The notes under the pieces are model-generated. The model worked only from the letters and a program-made list of their open reading frames with translations, had not been told where the DNA came from and made no database searches. DNA of 64,000 nt, taken from Nostoc linckia z4 (GTDB lineage Bacteria; Cyanobacteriota; Cyanobacteriia; Cyanobacteriales; Nostocaceae). This document shows positions 1 to 9,613 of this stretch, piece by piece. The DNA lies in the NCBI RefSeq assembly GCF_002608075.1, contig NZ_LAHA01000001.1, forward strand, positions 383,014-447,013. Direction: 5' to 3'. A program made the translations under genes and the position numbers. The stretch's first letter is position 1, and each line of letters opens with the position of its first letter.

Positions 1-64
1 GTCGCTGCAACTTCACAACCATGACTCTCCGCGCTTTTTGGATGGCTATTTCTTCCAGAATAAA

Positions 65-548
65 TTAAAATCCTGCTTCTTTGAGTTCAACAGGCGATGG
101 AACACAACTTTCTTTACTTACAGATGCTTGCGAGATTAATTCCCAAGCCTCGCGATATTGTATGGAACGAGGCTTACGCTGTCGTTTTTCAGCCTCAACA
201 AGGTGTACTTCACTTCCATAACTTATGAACACATCTACAGGAAAAATATAGAATAGGTCAAGTTTTTCTATATACACCAGGGCAAAATCAAAGTCTGATA
301 GTTGATATTGTTCTCGAACCATCAGCCGCCGATTTGTTTTGGTGCGGCGATTATCTACAACGTAATTGCCAGAAGGCCCATCTAACCAAGCGTATTTGAC
401 TTGGATTTTTATTGAGAATTCCCTCTACATCAAATGCCAGATCGTAAGGCAATCTATCACCAAAAGGTTTTAAAACTCCCCAACCACGCTTTAGAGCATG
501 AAGAACAGCAGCTGATTCTGCTATGTCTCCTCTAAGCTTTGTGTCCAT
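65..548 (-). pseudogene. Frameshifted group I intron-type PD-(D/E)XK homing endonuclease
   Basis: The N-terminal part (548 down to about 405) and C-terminal part (about 410 down to 65) lie in two frames of one strand. The first frame starts MDTKLRGDIAESAAV and contains PYDLAFDVEG; the second reads IQVKYAWLDGPSGNYVV and on to KEAGF. Together they match cyanobacterial group I intron-associated endonucleases of about 160 residues, with D...QVK as the likely catalytic core. The break falls at a run of five T on the plus strand (406-410); removing one base joins LNK to IQVKYAW. The gene lies outside the tRNA intron, beyond a terminator. It is either a decayed homing endonuclease or a sequencing error in a homopolymer. 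Downstream of its stop, positions 1-64 are open on the minus strand but unassignable. Confidence 0.8.
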
Positions 549-584
549 TAGTCAGATGAAAACGAAGTAGCTGACAATCACCAT

Positions 585-628
585 AAAACAAAACCCTGTA
601 ATCTTTCTGGAAAACAGGGTTTTGTTTT
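585..628 (-). terminator. Intrinsic terminator after tRNA-fMet
   Basis: Two 14-base arms (585-598 and 615-628) are perfect inverted repeats around a 16-base loop. On the minus strand the 3' arm reads CAGGGTTTTGTTTT, so the hairpin ends in a T-rich tract. It begins about 10 bases after the tRNA CCA end, and separates the tRNA from the endonuclease gene. Confidence 0.75.
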
Positions 629-638
629 ATCTTCAATT

Positions 639-959
639 TGGTGGCGGGAAGTGGATTTGAACCACTGACCTTCGGGTTATGCTTACCAACTACAACTTTC
701 GTTGCCCAGATAAACTGGTTTGTGGTCTGGACTGTCCCTTCACCCTCGGCGTTATCGTTAGGGTGTCTGCCTTCCAGTCTCTACACCTTCTCCGTTTCCG
801 GAGCTTGGTTCGGGATTACCGCGCTATTGGCTTCCCCGACTTTGACAGATAAACACACATAAGTTTCTTTATGTGCCGCCCAAAGCAAACATAACTAATA
901 AGCGTCTAGTTAAGTTTGCCAGTTGAGCCCGACGAGCTACCAGGCTGCTCTATCCCGCG
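639..959 (-). tRNA. Initiator tRNA-fMet(CAU), interrupted by a group I intron
   Basis: Read on the minus strand, exon 1 (959-926) begins CGCGGGATAGAGCAGCC and ends in the anticodon stem GGGCT. Exon 2 (681-639) begins CATAACCCGAAGG and ends CCGCCACCA, so CCA is encoded. Removing 682-925 gives a cloverleaf with anticodon CAU, the GGG/CCC anticodon-stem pairs typical of initiators, and an unpaired C1-C72, the initiator hallmark position. The T loop (TTCAAATC) is intact. Interruption of fMet tRNA by group I introns is known in cyanobacteria. This is the translation initiator tRNA, so correct splicing should be essential unless another copy exists. Confidence 0.93.
682..925 (-). ncRNA. Group I self-splicing intron in tRNA-fMet
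   Basis: This 244-nt intron splits U33 from C34. The 5' exon ends in U and the intron ends in G, as the group I splice-site rule requires. Core elements are visible on the minus strand: AATCCCGAACCAAGC in the P3/P4 region, the P7 strands in GTGTAGAGACT and GACAGTCCAGACCAC, and peripheral hairpins such as CACATAA-GAAAC-TTATGTG. It has no ORF. The small size and position resemble the tRNA introns of subgroup IC3; the subgroup is inferred. Confidence 0.9.
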
Positions 960-1005
960 TCGCTCTTGACTTTTCTAGTCTAACTCAAAGTCAAGAGTTT
1001 GGCAA

Positions 1006-1959
1006 CTACAAAAACGATAATTCTCCAATTACTTCTAAACGCTTGTATTTTCCTAAGGTGACAAACTTTTCATTCAGGCTTTCGGCGGCGCTGGGACTAA
1101 TCCAACCCATTTGTTGGAGTAAGTGAATGGCAACGGCGTGTTTTGCGCGTTTTGCCCCATCCATAACTTTAATTGCTAATCCCATGCCTTCACCGAGTCT
1201 ACCAATGCACTGCACTCCTTCAGCACCAGATTTGCTCACCAGTTCCCCTGGAGTTAAACGCATCAGTTCCGTATCGAATTCTCCATCCCCTGCTACCATA
1301 GCTGGGTGATGAGTCATAGCCCGGACAATGCGCTCCATATCCAAGTTGCTACTAGAGGCTAATAGGGCGTATAAAGAGGCCATTTGACCGAGTTGCATCA
1401 AATAAGTAGGCGCACCACAGTCATCATGGGCGCTGATAAATTCCTCTGCGGGCATTCGTAGCAATTCTGCTACTTTACCCAAAATCAACTGCTGTATTGG
1501 GTGTTTGCGTTCCAAGTAGTTATTTAGAGGCCAATGGCGTTGCTGACAAACAGCTAGCATCCCCGCATGTTTCCCAGAGCAATTGTATTCCAGAGGACTG
1601 CGTTTACCTTCTGGAATAGGACACTGGAGTACAGTGGGGTCAAGATCGGCTCGCCAAAGGATGTTAAATACCTGTCTGACTTGTTCTATTGTTCCTTTAT
1701 GGGAACTGGTGATAATCGCTAAATCGCGATCGCTAAGGTCATAGCGTTCCAGCGTACCTGTAGTGGTGACTGCGAGTGCCTGAAATGGTTTGAGTGCTGA
1801 ACGAATAAATGCAGCAGTTTCAGAATTTCCGGCCACGGTTAAAACCCGTCCGCGTTCGTCGCATACAACGGCCTGGACTATATGCTTGGATTCAATGATA
1901 CCTTCACGCAGCAACCGGACTTCCAGTGCCGTGGCTTGAGTTCGTTTTCCCATTGTCAT
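1006..1959 (-). CDS. Asparaginase II family (PF06089-like)
   Basis: The 317-residue product resembles the Rhizobium-type asparaginase family, which is unrelated to E. coli AnsA/AnsB and hydrolyses L-asparagine to aspartate and ammonia. Family-like segments include the N-terminal VRLLREGIIESKHIVQAVV, SALKPFQALAVTTTG, the HKG of ITSSHKGTIEQV, EYNCSGKHAGMLAVC, and SAHDDCGAPTYLMQLGQMA, where the cysteines and Ser/Lys pairs characteristic of the family lie. Length is normal. ATG is at 1959, with an alternative ATG two codons later. The gene stands alone between the tRNA and CGLD27. No signal peptide is seen, so it is probably cytoplasmic. Confidence 0.85.
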   Translation of the reverse strand: MTMGKRTQATALEVRLLREGIIESKHIVQAVVCDERGRVLTVAGNSETAAFIRSALKPFQALAVTTTGTLERYDLSDRDLAIITSSHKGTIEQVRQVFNILWRADLDPTVLQCPIPEGKRSPLEYNCSGKHAGMLAVCQQRHWPLNNYLERKHPIQQLILGKVAELLRMPAEEFISAHDDCGAPTYLMQLGQMASLYALLASSSNLDMERIVRAMTHHPAMVAGDGEFDTELMRLTPGELVSKSGAEGVQCIGRLGEGMGLAIKVMDGAKRAKHAVAIHLLQQMGWISPSAAESLNEKFVTLGKYKRLEVIGELSFL

Positions 1960-1985
1960 GGGTTTATTTTTATCACTTTTTTATT

Positions 1986-2111
1986 ATTAGTCATTGGTCA
2001 TTAGTCATTCTTACAAAGTTCTGATGGTCGGAAACCTCCGCTCAGACTTTGCGCTTAGTCATTGGTCAATACCCTATGCCCCATGCCCAATGCCCAATGC
2101 CCAATCACGGT
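1986..2111. repeat. STRR heptamers flanking a small palindromic repeat
   Basis: ATTAGTC/ATTGGTC heptamers (1986-2010) lead into a short element at 2011-2051 whose ends are TTACAAAGTTCTGATG and CGCTCAGACTTTG, roughly inverted to each other. More heptamers follow, then CCCATGC/CCAATGC units (2078-2106). The same element ends recur at 25696-25766 with a different centre. Confidence 0.7.
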
Positions 2112-2612
2112 TTACAACAAATGCCAAACTATAGTACCAATAACGAACATTCCCGCCAAGCCAGCAAAGGTAAATTGCAACCGCCGTAGGATAGGTTTAA
2201 TTTCGTATGCCACGATTAAGCGATCGCGATCGAGGATTTCTTGTGGTTTTGTCCAGGTTTGACCGTCGTACCAGCCTGACTCTTCATAGAATACTGTGGC
2301 AGAGCAGAGGCGATCGCACACGTAAAACCAGCCCAAATACAACCTTACCACCGCCAGCAGTACCCCAATGCTTGCCCCTCCTGCACCACAGAGAATAAAA
2401 TGGGCTATGTATTTTTGTGGAGGAAAACTTGCTGCTGCTACAGGGCCAGCAACTAACCAAGATAAACCCCAAATCCAGATTATTTTCGTGATATAGTCCC
2501 GCCAATCTAAAGTGCTATCACGAAACAGCCAGGAAGTTTTTAACTGTTCGTATTCATTAAGCGGTTGTTGGTCTGCGGGAACTGGGCAGTTTGAAACTGA
2601 AGACCTAATCAT
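2112..2612 (-). CDS. CGLD27-like (DUF1230) membrane protein
   Basis: This 166-residue protein matches the 'conserved in green lineage and diatoms 27' family, seen in cyanobacteria and plastids. The family start [20 protein letters not shown] is followed by three or four hydrophobic stretches (about residues 45-65, 68-95 and 145-165) and a conserved middle [27 protein letters not shown]. The function is not established; in plants a role in iron or photosynthetic homeostasis has been proposed. The start overlaps the end of rsfS by 8 bp, so the two are probably co-transcribed. Thylakoid or plasma membrane location is inferred. Confidence 0.85.
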   Translation of the reverse strand: MIRSSVSNCPVPADQQPLNEYEQLKTSWLFRDSTLDWRDYITKIIWIWGLSWLVAGPVAAASFPPQKYIAHFILCGAGGASIGVLLAVVRLYLGWFYVCDRLCSATVFYEESGWYDGQTWTKPQEILDRDRLIVAYEIKPILRRLQFTFAGLAGMFVIGTIVWHLL

Positions 2613-3066
2613 TTTGCCTTACCCCACCCTCATCAGATTTTGGAAGGGAAATACGTTCTGCATGACTCCAGAACGCTTCTAAATTATAAAATTCCCGTTC
2701 CTTGGGCATCATGATGTGAACGATCGCTTCACCGTAGTCTTGTAGTACCCAACTCCCCTCGGCTTTTCCTTCTGTCCTTAAGGGGCGTCGCTGCAACTGT
2801 GTTTCGACTTTTTCTTCAATTGCTTGAGCTATGGCCCTTACCTGTACCCTAGAATAACCAGTCATCATCACAAAGTAATCTGCTAGATAAGATACGTCTG
2901 CTACTCTGAGCAATAAAATATCACCAGCTTTGCGATCTGATGCGGCCTCAGCAATTATCGCAGCCAATTTTGCGCTTGCTTCTTCTATTTGGGTGGGGTT
3001 TTTCAGCACACTCTTTGTTAGTGGGACAGATTGTAATGGGAAATTTCCTTGGAAGTAATCAGTCAT
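2605..3066 (-). CDS. rsfS: Ribosome silencing factor RsfS (Iojap)
   Basis: RsfS binds L14 on the 50S subunit and blocks subunit joining in starvation. The 153-residue protein has the Iojap domain: [41 protein letters not shown], then [24 protein letters not shown] and [16 protein letters not shown]. The first 30 residues are a variable extension, and an inner start is possible. It is the upstream gene of an overlapping pair with CGLD27. Its target L14 (rplN) is encoded at 34.96-35.33 kb in this window. Confidence 0.93.
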   Translation of the reverse strand: MTDYFQGNFPLQSVPLTKSVLKNPTQIEEASAKLAAIIAEAASDRKAGDILLLRVADVSYLADYFVMMTGYSRVQVRAIAQAIEEKVETQLQRRPLRTEGKAEGSWVLQDYGEAIVHIMMPKEREFYNLEAFWSHAERISLPKSDEGGVRQND

Positions 3067-3375
3067 TAAACCTCAGGTGCTTTTTCCTTTTGAAACAATT
3101 GTTTACATTTACTTAACAAGTAACAAACAATCGATCTGAAAATGTGTCAATGGGTTTTTTTGAATACTAACAAAAAAACAGGTGTCTATGGAGGCTGGCT
3201 GGAAAAAGCGATTAGGGACTGGTAAGAAATATTTTTATAATTTTTTGTATAATTTATTGCCTGTTAAGTTCGTTGACTGTTGACGGTTAACTGTCAACAG
3301 TCAACATCAAAAGATGTGCAAAGGCTGTTTTACTTCTGAATTCTGTTGTATACAACGTAACTCCACTGTCGTAGA
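3067..3375. other. Intergenic stretch with a near-perfect hairpin (3272-3305)
   Basis: No coding signal was seen. The right part holds TGACTGT-type heptamers arranged as a hairpin: 13-base perfect arms GTTGACTGTTGAC (3272-3284) and GTCAACAGTCAAC (3293-3305) around an 8-base centre. It lies about 70 bp beyond the stop of the glycosyltransferase gene and could act as its terminator, although no T-run follows directly. The left part is AT-rich and would hold the rsfS promoter. Confidence 0.5.
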
Positions 3376-4647
3376 TTACACTTCTTGTTTGGTGACTATT
3401 GTCGAGTGAATTGTTCTACGATTTGCAATTAATGAGTAACACAAAGACTCATACTGATTTAAAGCTTGCTCAAAAGCATACTGCTCCACGGCATATTGGC
3501 GACTTTTATAACCTAGAGTTTTCACTTTTTCGGGGTTTTGATACAAGTCAAAAATTGCCATAGCTAAAGCTTGGGGATCTTCTGGAGGAACGACGACTCC
3601 ACCACCACTTTGCCGAATAGCCCTAGCTGCGGTGCCATTATCAGGGACAGAGGCAACTAAAGCCCGTCCGCTAGCTAGTAGCACCTGAATTTTTGACGGC
3701 ATATTGAAGGATATAACATTTTTCTTTTGCACCACTAAACCAACATCCGCAGCTGCCAACATTTCTGGCAAATTTTTGCGCGGTTGAAATGGCAGTAGTA
3801 AAACATTGTCTGCACCACAGTCTAAACATTCCTGTTGCAGTCGCTGTAAACCTTTTGCTTCCCCAACAATGACAAAGGTAATATCTGGAATGTGGCGCAA
3901 TATGGAAGCAGCTTTGACAACGCTTTCTAGTCCTTGGGTGAGGGCAATATTACCTGAATAAAGTACTATGAATTTATCATTGAGGTTATGTGCTGTACGG
4001 AAAGCGTTATTTTCTTGAGGCAAGGGACGGATAAAATTCACATCAACCCAGTTAGGAATTTGCACAATTTTCTCAGCTTGTACGCCTTTAGATCGCAAAT
4101 TTTCCACAAATCCATCGGCGATGACGCTAATTTTAGTGGCACTGTGGTAGGCAAATTTTTCTAATAAAGTAAACAACTGGATGAGCAATTTATTTTTAAG
4201 CAAACCCACGTGAACAGCTGCCTCTGGTAATATATCTTGTAGATTTAAAACTACAGGGCAAGCACGTAACCATCCTAAAAGAGCAACTGGTACACAACTT
4301 GGTAGAGATGGTGAAGTTGAGACAATAATATCTGGACGCCAACCTATGAGGGCGGGTATAAAACTACTGACAGCAAAACTAGCATCTAGCAAGACTCGAT
4401 CTAGCAAATTCGGTTGTGGACGAATCCAAACATAACTACGTTGAATTTCAACACCATTTTTGAATTCTGTGAGATACCACTTGCCTCGATATTCCTCATA
4501 AATTTGCCGTTCAGGATAGTTAGGCATGGCGGTAACTACGCGTACTTGGTGTCCCCGCTTTACTAGTCCCTCTGCTAATTCAGTCATTAGTGGGGCAATA
4601 CCAATTGGTTCTGGATGATAGTTGTATGAGTAAATTAAAATTCGCAT
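3376..4647 (-). CDS. WcaI-like family 4 glycosyltransferase
   Basis: This 423-residue GT-B glycosyltransferase resembles WcaI-type enzymes of extracellular polysaccharide synthesis. The N-terminal domain starts MRILIYSYNYHPEPIGIAPLM and carries the loop MPNYPERQIYEEYRGKWY typical of that group. The C-terminal nucleotide-sugar domain starts at FIVLYSGNIALTQGLESVV and ends with NGTAARAIRQSGGGVVVPPED. The donor and acceptor sugars cannot be read from sequence. It stands alone with no other sugar genes beside it. Cytoplasmic or membrane-peripheral location is likely. Confidence 0.85.
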   Translation of the reverse strand: MRILIYSYNYHPEPIGIAPLMTELAEGLVKRGHQVRVVTAMPNYPERQIYEEYRGKWYLTEFKNGVEIQRSYVWIRPQPNLLDRVLLDASFAVSSFIPALIGWRPDIIVSTSPSLPSCVPVALLGWLRACPVVLNLQDILPEAAVHVGLLKNKLLIQLFTLLEKFAYHSATKISVIADGFVENLRSKGVQAEKIVQIPNWVDVNFIRPLPQENNAFRTAHNLNDKFIVLYSGNIALTQGLESVVKAASILRHIPDITFVIVGEAKGLQRLQQECLDCGADNVLLLPFQPRKNLPEMLAAADVGLVVQKKNVISFNMPSKIQVLLASGRALVASVPDNGTAARAIRQSGGGVVVPPEDPQALAMAIFDLYQNPEKVKTLGYKSRQYAVEQYAFEQALNQYESLCYSLIANRRTIHSTIVTKQEV

Positions 4648-4932
4648 AGAAATTTAGTCTGAAGTACCCCGGCTTTTTATTTAGTGACAAAACTTGTCTT
4701 AAATATTTTTGGAAGCTTGCAAACTTCCATATTTAATTGTGGCTTCAGAGTGTTTTGATGTGAGGGATTTTCCTTAAAGATTGGGTAAACTTTTATATTT
4801 CGTTCTGAGATGGTATTTGAATAATTTTTACTATTTAGTAGAAAATTTTAGTGTTTAATTTTAACTGGTACGTAAGTAAAAACCCTAAAATTTAAAATAT
4901 TAATATCAATATTTCATAATAATAGTGACTTA

Positions 4933-6111
4933 ATGAGCGATCGCCCTTGTATTTTTTCTTTTTTTGCTGGTTCAGGCTTCCTGGATTTAGGTTTTGAAAT
5001 CAGTGGTTTTAACATTGTTTATGTGAATGAAATTTTTTCACCATTCATGGCAGCGTATCGCTATTCACGGCAGGTTCTCAATCTAGGGTTGCCAGAATAC
5101 GGTTATCATCATGGCGAAGCAGGAGACGTAAGTAAATTTACGCAAGATTCACAAGGGGAAGGCATTTGCAAGTTAGTCAAAGACTGCCGCAAGTTTAACG
5201 ATATTGTTGGCTTTATTGGCGGCCCTCCCTGTCCTGATTTTTCCATTGGGGGAAAAAACAAAGGATACTTGGGAGATTGTGGCAAACTCTCAGCTTGTTA
5301 TATCGAATTAATTTGTCAAAATCTTCCAGATTTCTTTTTATTTGAAAATGTTAAAGGTTTATGGAAAACAAAAAAACATCGTTTATTTTTTGAATCTTTG
5401 AAGCAACGATTACAGCAAGCAGGATATATATTAACAGAGCGCTTAATTAATTCTCTTGAATATGGTGTACCCCAAAATAGGGAAAGAATTATTTTGATGG
5501 GATTCAAAAATAATTTTCTCCTGGATATGGGAAGGCAATTGAAGACACAAGAATTAGTAAATCAAGATTTTTTTCCTTGGAAAAGTTACATGTTAGACGA
5601 CCAAAAAAATATCTTTGCTTACCCTTGGCCTAAGTGCAACTTATTCCAAGAAAATTCTCTGATGCCTTGTCCTGATAATATTCCTCAGGAATTAACAGTG
5701 GAATACTGGTTTCAGAAAAATAATGTTGTCAAGCATCCTAATGCTGAACATTACTTTAAACCAAGAGCAGGTATCGCCAAATTTGCTGTTGTTGATGAAG
5801 GAGATGATTCTAAGAAATCTTTCAAGCGTCTTCACAGATGGCGCTATTCTCCAACAGCTTGCTACGGTAATAATGAAGTACACTTACATCCTTACAAAGT
5901 TAGAAGAATTTCTGTAGCAGAAGCTTTAGCCATCCAATCTTTGCCCGCAAATTTTGTGTTTCCAGAGAATATGTCACTGACAAATATGTTTAAAACTATT
6001 GGTAACGGTGTACCATATTTGGCATCGAAAGCATTAGCTCAAACTATAATTAATTTCTTAGTAAGTAATGTGACAAATACAGTTGATATTTCTCACCTTA
6101 CTGGCACTTAA
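4933..6111 (+). CDS. Orphan C5-cytosine DNA methyltransferase
   Basis: All main C5-MTase motifs are present in 392 residues: motif I FFAGSGFLDLGFE near residue 10, motif IV GGPPCPDFS with catalytic Cys100, motif VI ENVKG near 139, motif VIII QNRERIILMGF near 185, and motif X IGNGVPYLASKAL near 357. The target-recognition region (about 200-300) is short and unrecognised, so the site specificity is unknown. No restriction endonuclease flanks it. The start codon overlaps a HIP1-like ATGAGCGATCGC. The gene is AT-rich compared with the neighbouring deoC, consistent with acquisition. It is either a solitary regulator/anti-restriction enzyme or the remnant of an R-M system. Confidence 0.9.
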   Translation: MSDRPCIFSFFAGSGFLDLGFEISGFNIVYVNEIFSPFMAAYRYSRQVLNLGLPEYGYHHGEAGDVSKFTQDSQGEGICKLVKDCRKFNDIVGFIGGPPCPDFSIGGKNKGYLGDCGKLSACYIELICQNLPDFFLFENVKGLWKTKKHRLFFESLKQRLQQAGYILTERLINSLEYGVPQNRERIILMGFKNNFLLDMGRQLKTQELVNQDFFPWKSYMLDDQKNIFAYPWPKCNLFQENSLMPCPDNIPQELTVEYWFQKNNVVKHPNAEHYFKPRAGIAKFAVVDEGDDSKKSFKRLHRWRYSPTACYGNNEVHLHPYKVRRISVAEALAIQSLPANFVFPENMSLTNMFKTIGNGVPYLASKALAQTIINFLVSNVTNTVDISHLTGT

Positions 6112-6283
6112 TGTCAACTTAAATACTTACAGTAATTAGGAGACATCTGCACAACTGACATCACAGATTCAGTCAGCAGCTTATTTTCAGGATAAACTCG
6201 TAATAAATGTGGTTTAATATATATATAAAAAATGTTTTAATTTTTTATAAACTTTAATAATCAATCACTGGCAAGAAGACACG

Positions 6284-6964
6284 ATGGCAGCAGACTATCC
6301 GGACATTGATATTGCGCCATTTATTGAACACGCCCTGTTAACGCCAACGGCTACTCCAGAGCAAGTTGAGCAATGGTGTGAAGAAGCATACAGATTCAAT
6401 TTTGCCACCGTTTGCCTGTACCCTGCATATGTCAAGCAAGCAGTTGAACTCCTCCACGGTAAGAACCCGAAAGTCTGTACAGTGATTGGTTTTCCCACTG
6501 GCGCGACGACTTCAGCAGTCAAATTGTATGAGGCTCAAGAAGCGGTGGAAAGTGGGGCTACTGAGTTGGATGTAGTAATCAACTTGGGCTGGTTGAAAGC
6601 TGGCAAAACAGAACAAGTGCATCGAGAAATTGCCGAAATTTGCGAGGAGACTGGAAAAACTGTGAAGGTAATTTTGGAAACTAACCTTTTGACAGATGCG
6701 GAGAAAAAAATAGCTGCTGAAATTTCTATGGATGCGGGAGCAAGTTTCTTAAAAACCAATACTGGTTGGAATGGTGGTGCAACAGTCCAAGACGTGGGAT
6801 TTTTGAAGGAATTGGCAAAAGAAAGGGTAGGAATTAAAGCTTCAGGTGGTATCCGTACTATCAATCAAGCTCTAGACTTAATCGTAGCGGGTGCTACTCG
6901 ATTGGGGACATCTCGCGGTATCGATTTGATCCGCCAGCGCGATAATCTGGAAAAGGGTAAATAG
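6284..6964 (+). CDS. deoC: Deoxyribose-phosphate aldolase
   Basis: DeoC cleaves 2-deoxyribose 5-phosphate to acetaldehyde and glyceraldehyde 3-phosphate in deoxynucleoside catabolism. The 226-residue protein has a complete class I aldolase TIM barrel. Key residues are the acidic residue of [11 protein letters not shown] (Asp near 95), a lysine in KVILETN (near 128), and the Schiff-base lysine of [10 protein letters not shown] (near 186). The N-terminal [22 protein letters not shown] is typical. It precedes recO by 95 bp in the same direction, a pairing common in cyanobacteria, and STRR heptamers fill the spacer. Confidence 0.95.
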   Translation: MAADYPDIDIAPFIEHALLTPTATPEQVEQWCEEAYRFNFATVCLYPAYVKQAVELLHGKNPKVCTVIGFPTGATTSAVKLYEAQEAVESGATELDVVINLGWLKAGKTEQVHREIAEICEETGKTVKVILETNLLTDAEKKIAAEISMDAGASFLKTNTGWNGGATVQDVGFLKELAKERVGIKASGGIRTINQALDLIVAGATRLGTSRGIDLIRQRDNLEKGK

Positions 6965-7059
6965 TCATTTGTCCTTTATCTTTTTCCTCTGTCATTTGTT
7001 TTTCGTCCTGATATTTATTTACTAATAACCAATGACTGATGACCAATGACTAATGATTA

Positions 7060-7971
7060 ATGAGTAGAACCTACAAAGCAACCGGAATTAATCTTAAAAC
7101 CCAGGCCCTTGGAGAATCGGATAAAATAGTGACAATTTTGACACCAGAATTCGGTCTAGTTCGAGCAGTAGCTCCAGGGGCACGCAAGCACAACTCTAGC
7201 TTGGGCGGTAGGAGCGGTATGTTCGTTGTTAATGAACTATTAATTGCCAAAGGGCGATCGCTTGATAAAATCACTCAAGCACAGACCTTAAAAACCTATC
7301 CAGGTCTAGCGAAAGATTTGGGAAAATTAGCTGCTAGTCAGTATTTAGCAGAAATAGTATTGTGTCAAGCTTTGAGCGAACAACCCCAAGAAGAGCTTTA
7401 TGAATTATTCAACGAACATCTCCATCGATTGGAGGTGTTGCCTAGTGGAAATACATCTGGTGTTTTGGCTCATTTAGCTCATGGGGTGTTTCACCTTTTA
7501 GCTTTAGCAGGACTAACGCCACAAGTCCAAATTTGTTGTTTGTCTGGGAGACCCTTAACTCCAGACTTTACAGACCCCAACTGGCAGGTGGGATTTAGCA
7601 CTCCTGCGGGTGGAACGGTTTGTTTAGAAACTTGGGAAAGTTTGCGAACAGAACGGGAAAGGGAAATGAGGGAAAATAATAAGCAATATCCAATGCCCCA
7701 TGCCCCATCCGCCATATCCAACGCCCAAACAGTTGTTGTCCATCGGCAAGAAATACCTATGATTTCTAGTCGTCCTGGTGCAATGGAACTAGCTCTGCTT
7801 CAACATCTATCACAACCGGAGATCTTGCACATTGATGGTGCTAGCCATAGAAACTGGTTATCTGTTGAGCAGATTTTACGCCAGTATACTCAGTATCAAT
7901 TAGGTCGCCCTATTCGCTCTGCTAACTTGATCGACTCTTATTTTGCTGCCAACCATGATGCAATCGTCTGA
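7060..7971 (+). CDS. recO: DNA repair protein RecO
   Basis: RecO loads RecA onto SSB-coated DNA in the RecFOR pathway. The N-terminal OB fold spans about residues 1-80 ([30 protein letters not shown]), and the helical C-terminal domain follows to residue 303. Residues about 198-226 are odd: the DNA at 7680-7730 contains CCAATGCCCCATGCCCCAT, the same unit as intergenic STRRs, translated as a Pro/Ala-rich linker after [12 protein letters not shown]. The insert keeps the frame. The gene overlaps the following MFS gene by 17 bp. The start is ATG 7060, directly after AATGACCAATGACTAATG heptamers, so its ribosome-binding region is repeat-derived. Confidence 0.93.
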   Translation: MSRTYKATGINLKTQALGESDKIVTILTPEFGLVRAVAPGARKHNSSLGGRSGMFVVNELLIAKGRSLDKITQAQTLKTYPGLAKDLGKLAASQYLAEIVLCQALSEQPQEELYELFNEHLHRLEVLPSGNTSGVLAHLAHGVFHLLALAGLTPQVQICCLSGRPLTPDFTDPNWQVGFSTPAGGTVCLETWESLRTEREREMRENNKQYPMPHAPSAISNAQTVVVHRQEIPMISSRPGAMELALLQHLSQPEILHIDGASHRNWLSVEQILRQYTQYQLGRPIRSANLIDSYFAANHDAIV

Positions 7972-9613
7972 TTTGGATACAAAAATCCTACCTTTATCAC
8001 CGAACCTGATTAAAACACATAATAGGGCATCAGACCATACCGTAACCGATCGCCTGAGTGCTGTTTCTAAGTCTAAACTTAATCAAATCAACGGGCAAGA
8101 AATGTCCCCAAAAGACTTTTCTCATAGCCATCAAAGTTGGACAGAGGAAACATCAAAAACTAATGTTCAAAGTCAATCATCAGCATCAAACCAAGACCAA
8201 TTAACTAATGGTCAGGCTGATAAAAATAATGATAGCGGTAATGGGTTAGATCTACACAATAGTAAAAATTTGCCGTTAACCACTATTCCAGAAACAGAAC
8301 CCCCAAAAGTAGATGGGTCTGCTTCAGAAAATGTAAAACAGCACGGATTTGTCCCAGTATTAAAAAACTTTAATTTTCTGGCACTTTGGGGCGGTCAAGT
8401 TTTCTGCCAACTAGCAGACAAAGTTTATTTGGTGCTGATGATTGCCTTGATTAATACTGAGTTTCAAGCTGGTAATCAGAGTATTAGTGGATGGGTGTCA
8501 GCCTTAATGATGGCTTTTACTATTCCAGCGGTATTGTTTGGTTCTGTGGCTGGTGTGTTTGTAGACCGCTGGTCGAAAAAGGCTGTGCTGGTGGCAACAA
8601 ATGTTTGGCGCGGTATTCTGGTTTTGTCGATTCCCTTTCTGTTGTGGTTGACTCATGATTGGAAACCCATAGGAGTGTTACCAGTGGGTTTTTTAATTAT
8701 TCTGGGTGTGACTTTTTTGGTTTCTACACTGACCCAGTTTTTTGCACCAGCAGAACAAGCAGCAATTCCTTTAGTGGTAGAAGAACAGCATTTACTGTCT
8801 GCGAATTCGCTTTATACAACAACGATGATGGCATCAGTAATTGTTGGGTTTGCAGTGGGGGAACCTTTGTTAGCGATCGCCGATGGACTTTGGTTGCAGT
8901 TTAGTGGTAGTAATGGTTTGGGAAAAGAAATTCTGGTAGGTGGCAGTTATGCGATCGCTGGAATCATTTTGTTCCTGCTGAAAACTAACGAAAAACCTCA
9001 CGCACCAGAAACTGAATTCCCTCATGTATTCTCTGACTTGCGAGATGGCCTATCCTACCTGCAAGCAAATCATCGCATCCGTAATGCTTTACTCCAGCTA
9101 ATTATCCTATTTTCTGTCTTCGCAGCTTTAACTGTTTTAGCTGTTCGGTTGGCAGAAATAATCCCCAACATGAAAGCCTCCCAATTCGGCTTTTTACTTG
9201 CAGCAGGTGGTGTTGGTATTGCCGCTGGAGCAACAATTCTCGGTCAGTTTGGTCAACGCTTTTCCTATACACAACTTAGCCTGTGCGGTTGTTTTGGTAT
9301 GGCAGCATCGTTGATTGGTATTTCTGTGTTTACAACACATCTATGGATAGTTTTGTTACTGATTACCTTGTTAGGTATCTTTGGTGCCCTAGTGGGTATT
9401 CCCATGCAAACTGCAATTCAGACAGAAACACCTCCAGAAATGCGTGGTAAAGTTTTTGGTTTACAAAACAATGTAATTAACATTGCTCTATCTTTACCTT
9501 TGGCATTAGCTGGTGTAGCAGAAACTTTTGTAGGTTTACAGGCAGTTTTTTTGGGATTAGCTGCCATTGTTTTTTCAGGAGTAATATTAACCTGGTATAA
9601 CTCACATCAGTAG
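7955..9613 (+). CDS. MFS transporter with long hydrophilic N-terminal tail
   Basis: About 552 residues. Residues 1-130 are polar and low-complexity (many Asn, Ser, Gln, Lys). Membrane segments begin near [25 protein letters not shown]. The pattern ([22 protein letters not shown] after TM3, about 12 hydrophobic segments, a central break near [15 protein letters not shown]) fits the MFS_3 efflux-type family; the substrate is unknown. A TTG start at 7943 is possible, but ATG 7955 (or 7958) is preferred. It overlaps recO by 17 bp, which suggests translational coupling; a functional link to repair is not implied. Confidence 0.85.
   Translation: MMQSSDLDTKILPLSPNLIKTHNRASDHTVTDRLSAVSKSKLNQINGQEMSPKDFSHSHQSWTEETSKTNVQSQSSASNQDQLTNGQADKNNDSGNGLDLHNSKNLPLTTIPETEPPKVDGSASENVKQHGFVPVLKNFNFLALWGGQVFCQLADKVYLVLMIALINTEFQAGNQSISGWVSALMMAFTIPAVLFGSVAGVFVDRWSKKAVLVATNVWRGILVLSIPFLLWLTHDWKPIGVLPVGFLIILGVTFLVSTLTQFFAPAEQAAIPLVVEEQHLLSANSLYTTTMMASVIVGFAVGEPLLAIADGLWLQFSGSNGLGKEILVGGSYAIAGIILFLLKTNEKPHAPETEFPHVFSDLRDGLSYLQANHRIRNALLQLIILFSVFAALTVLAVRLAEIIPNMKASQFGFLLAAGGVGIAAGATILGQFGQRFSYTQLSLCGCFGMAASLIGISVFTTHLWIVLLLITLLGIFGALVGIPMQTAIQTETPPEMRGKVFGLQNNVINIALSLPLALAGVAETFVGLQAVFLGLAAIVFSGVILTWYNSHQ

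Noticed and set aside
638-862. Plus-strand ORF over tRNA-fMet
   Set aside because: It is antisense to the tRNA exon and group I intron core, so the open frame is incidental.
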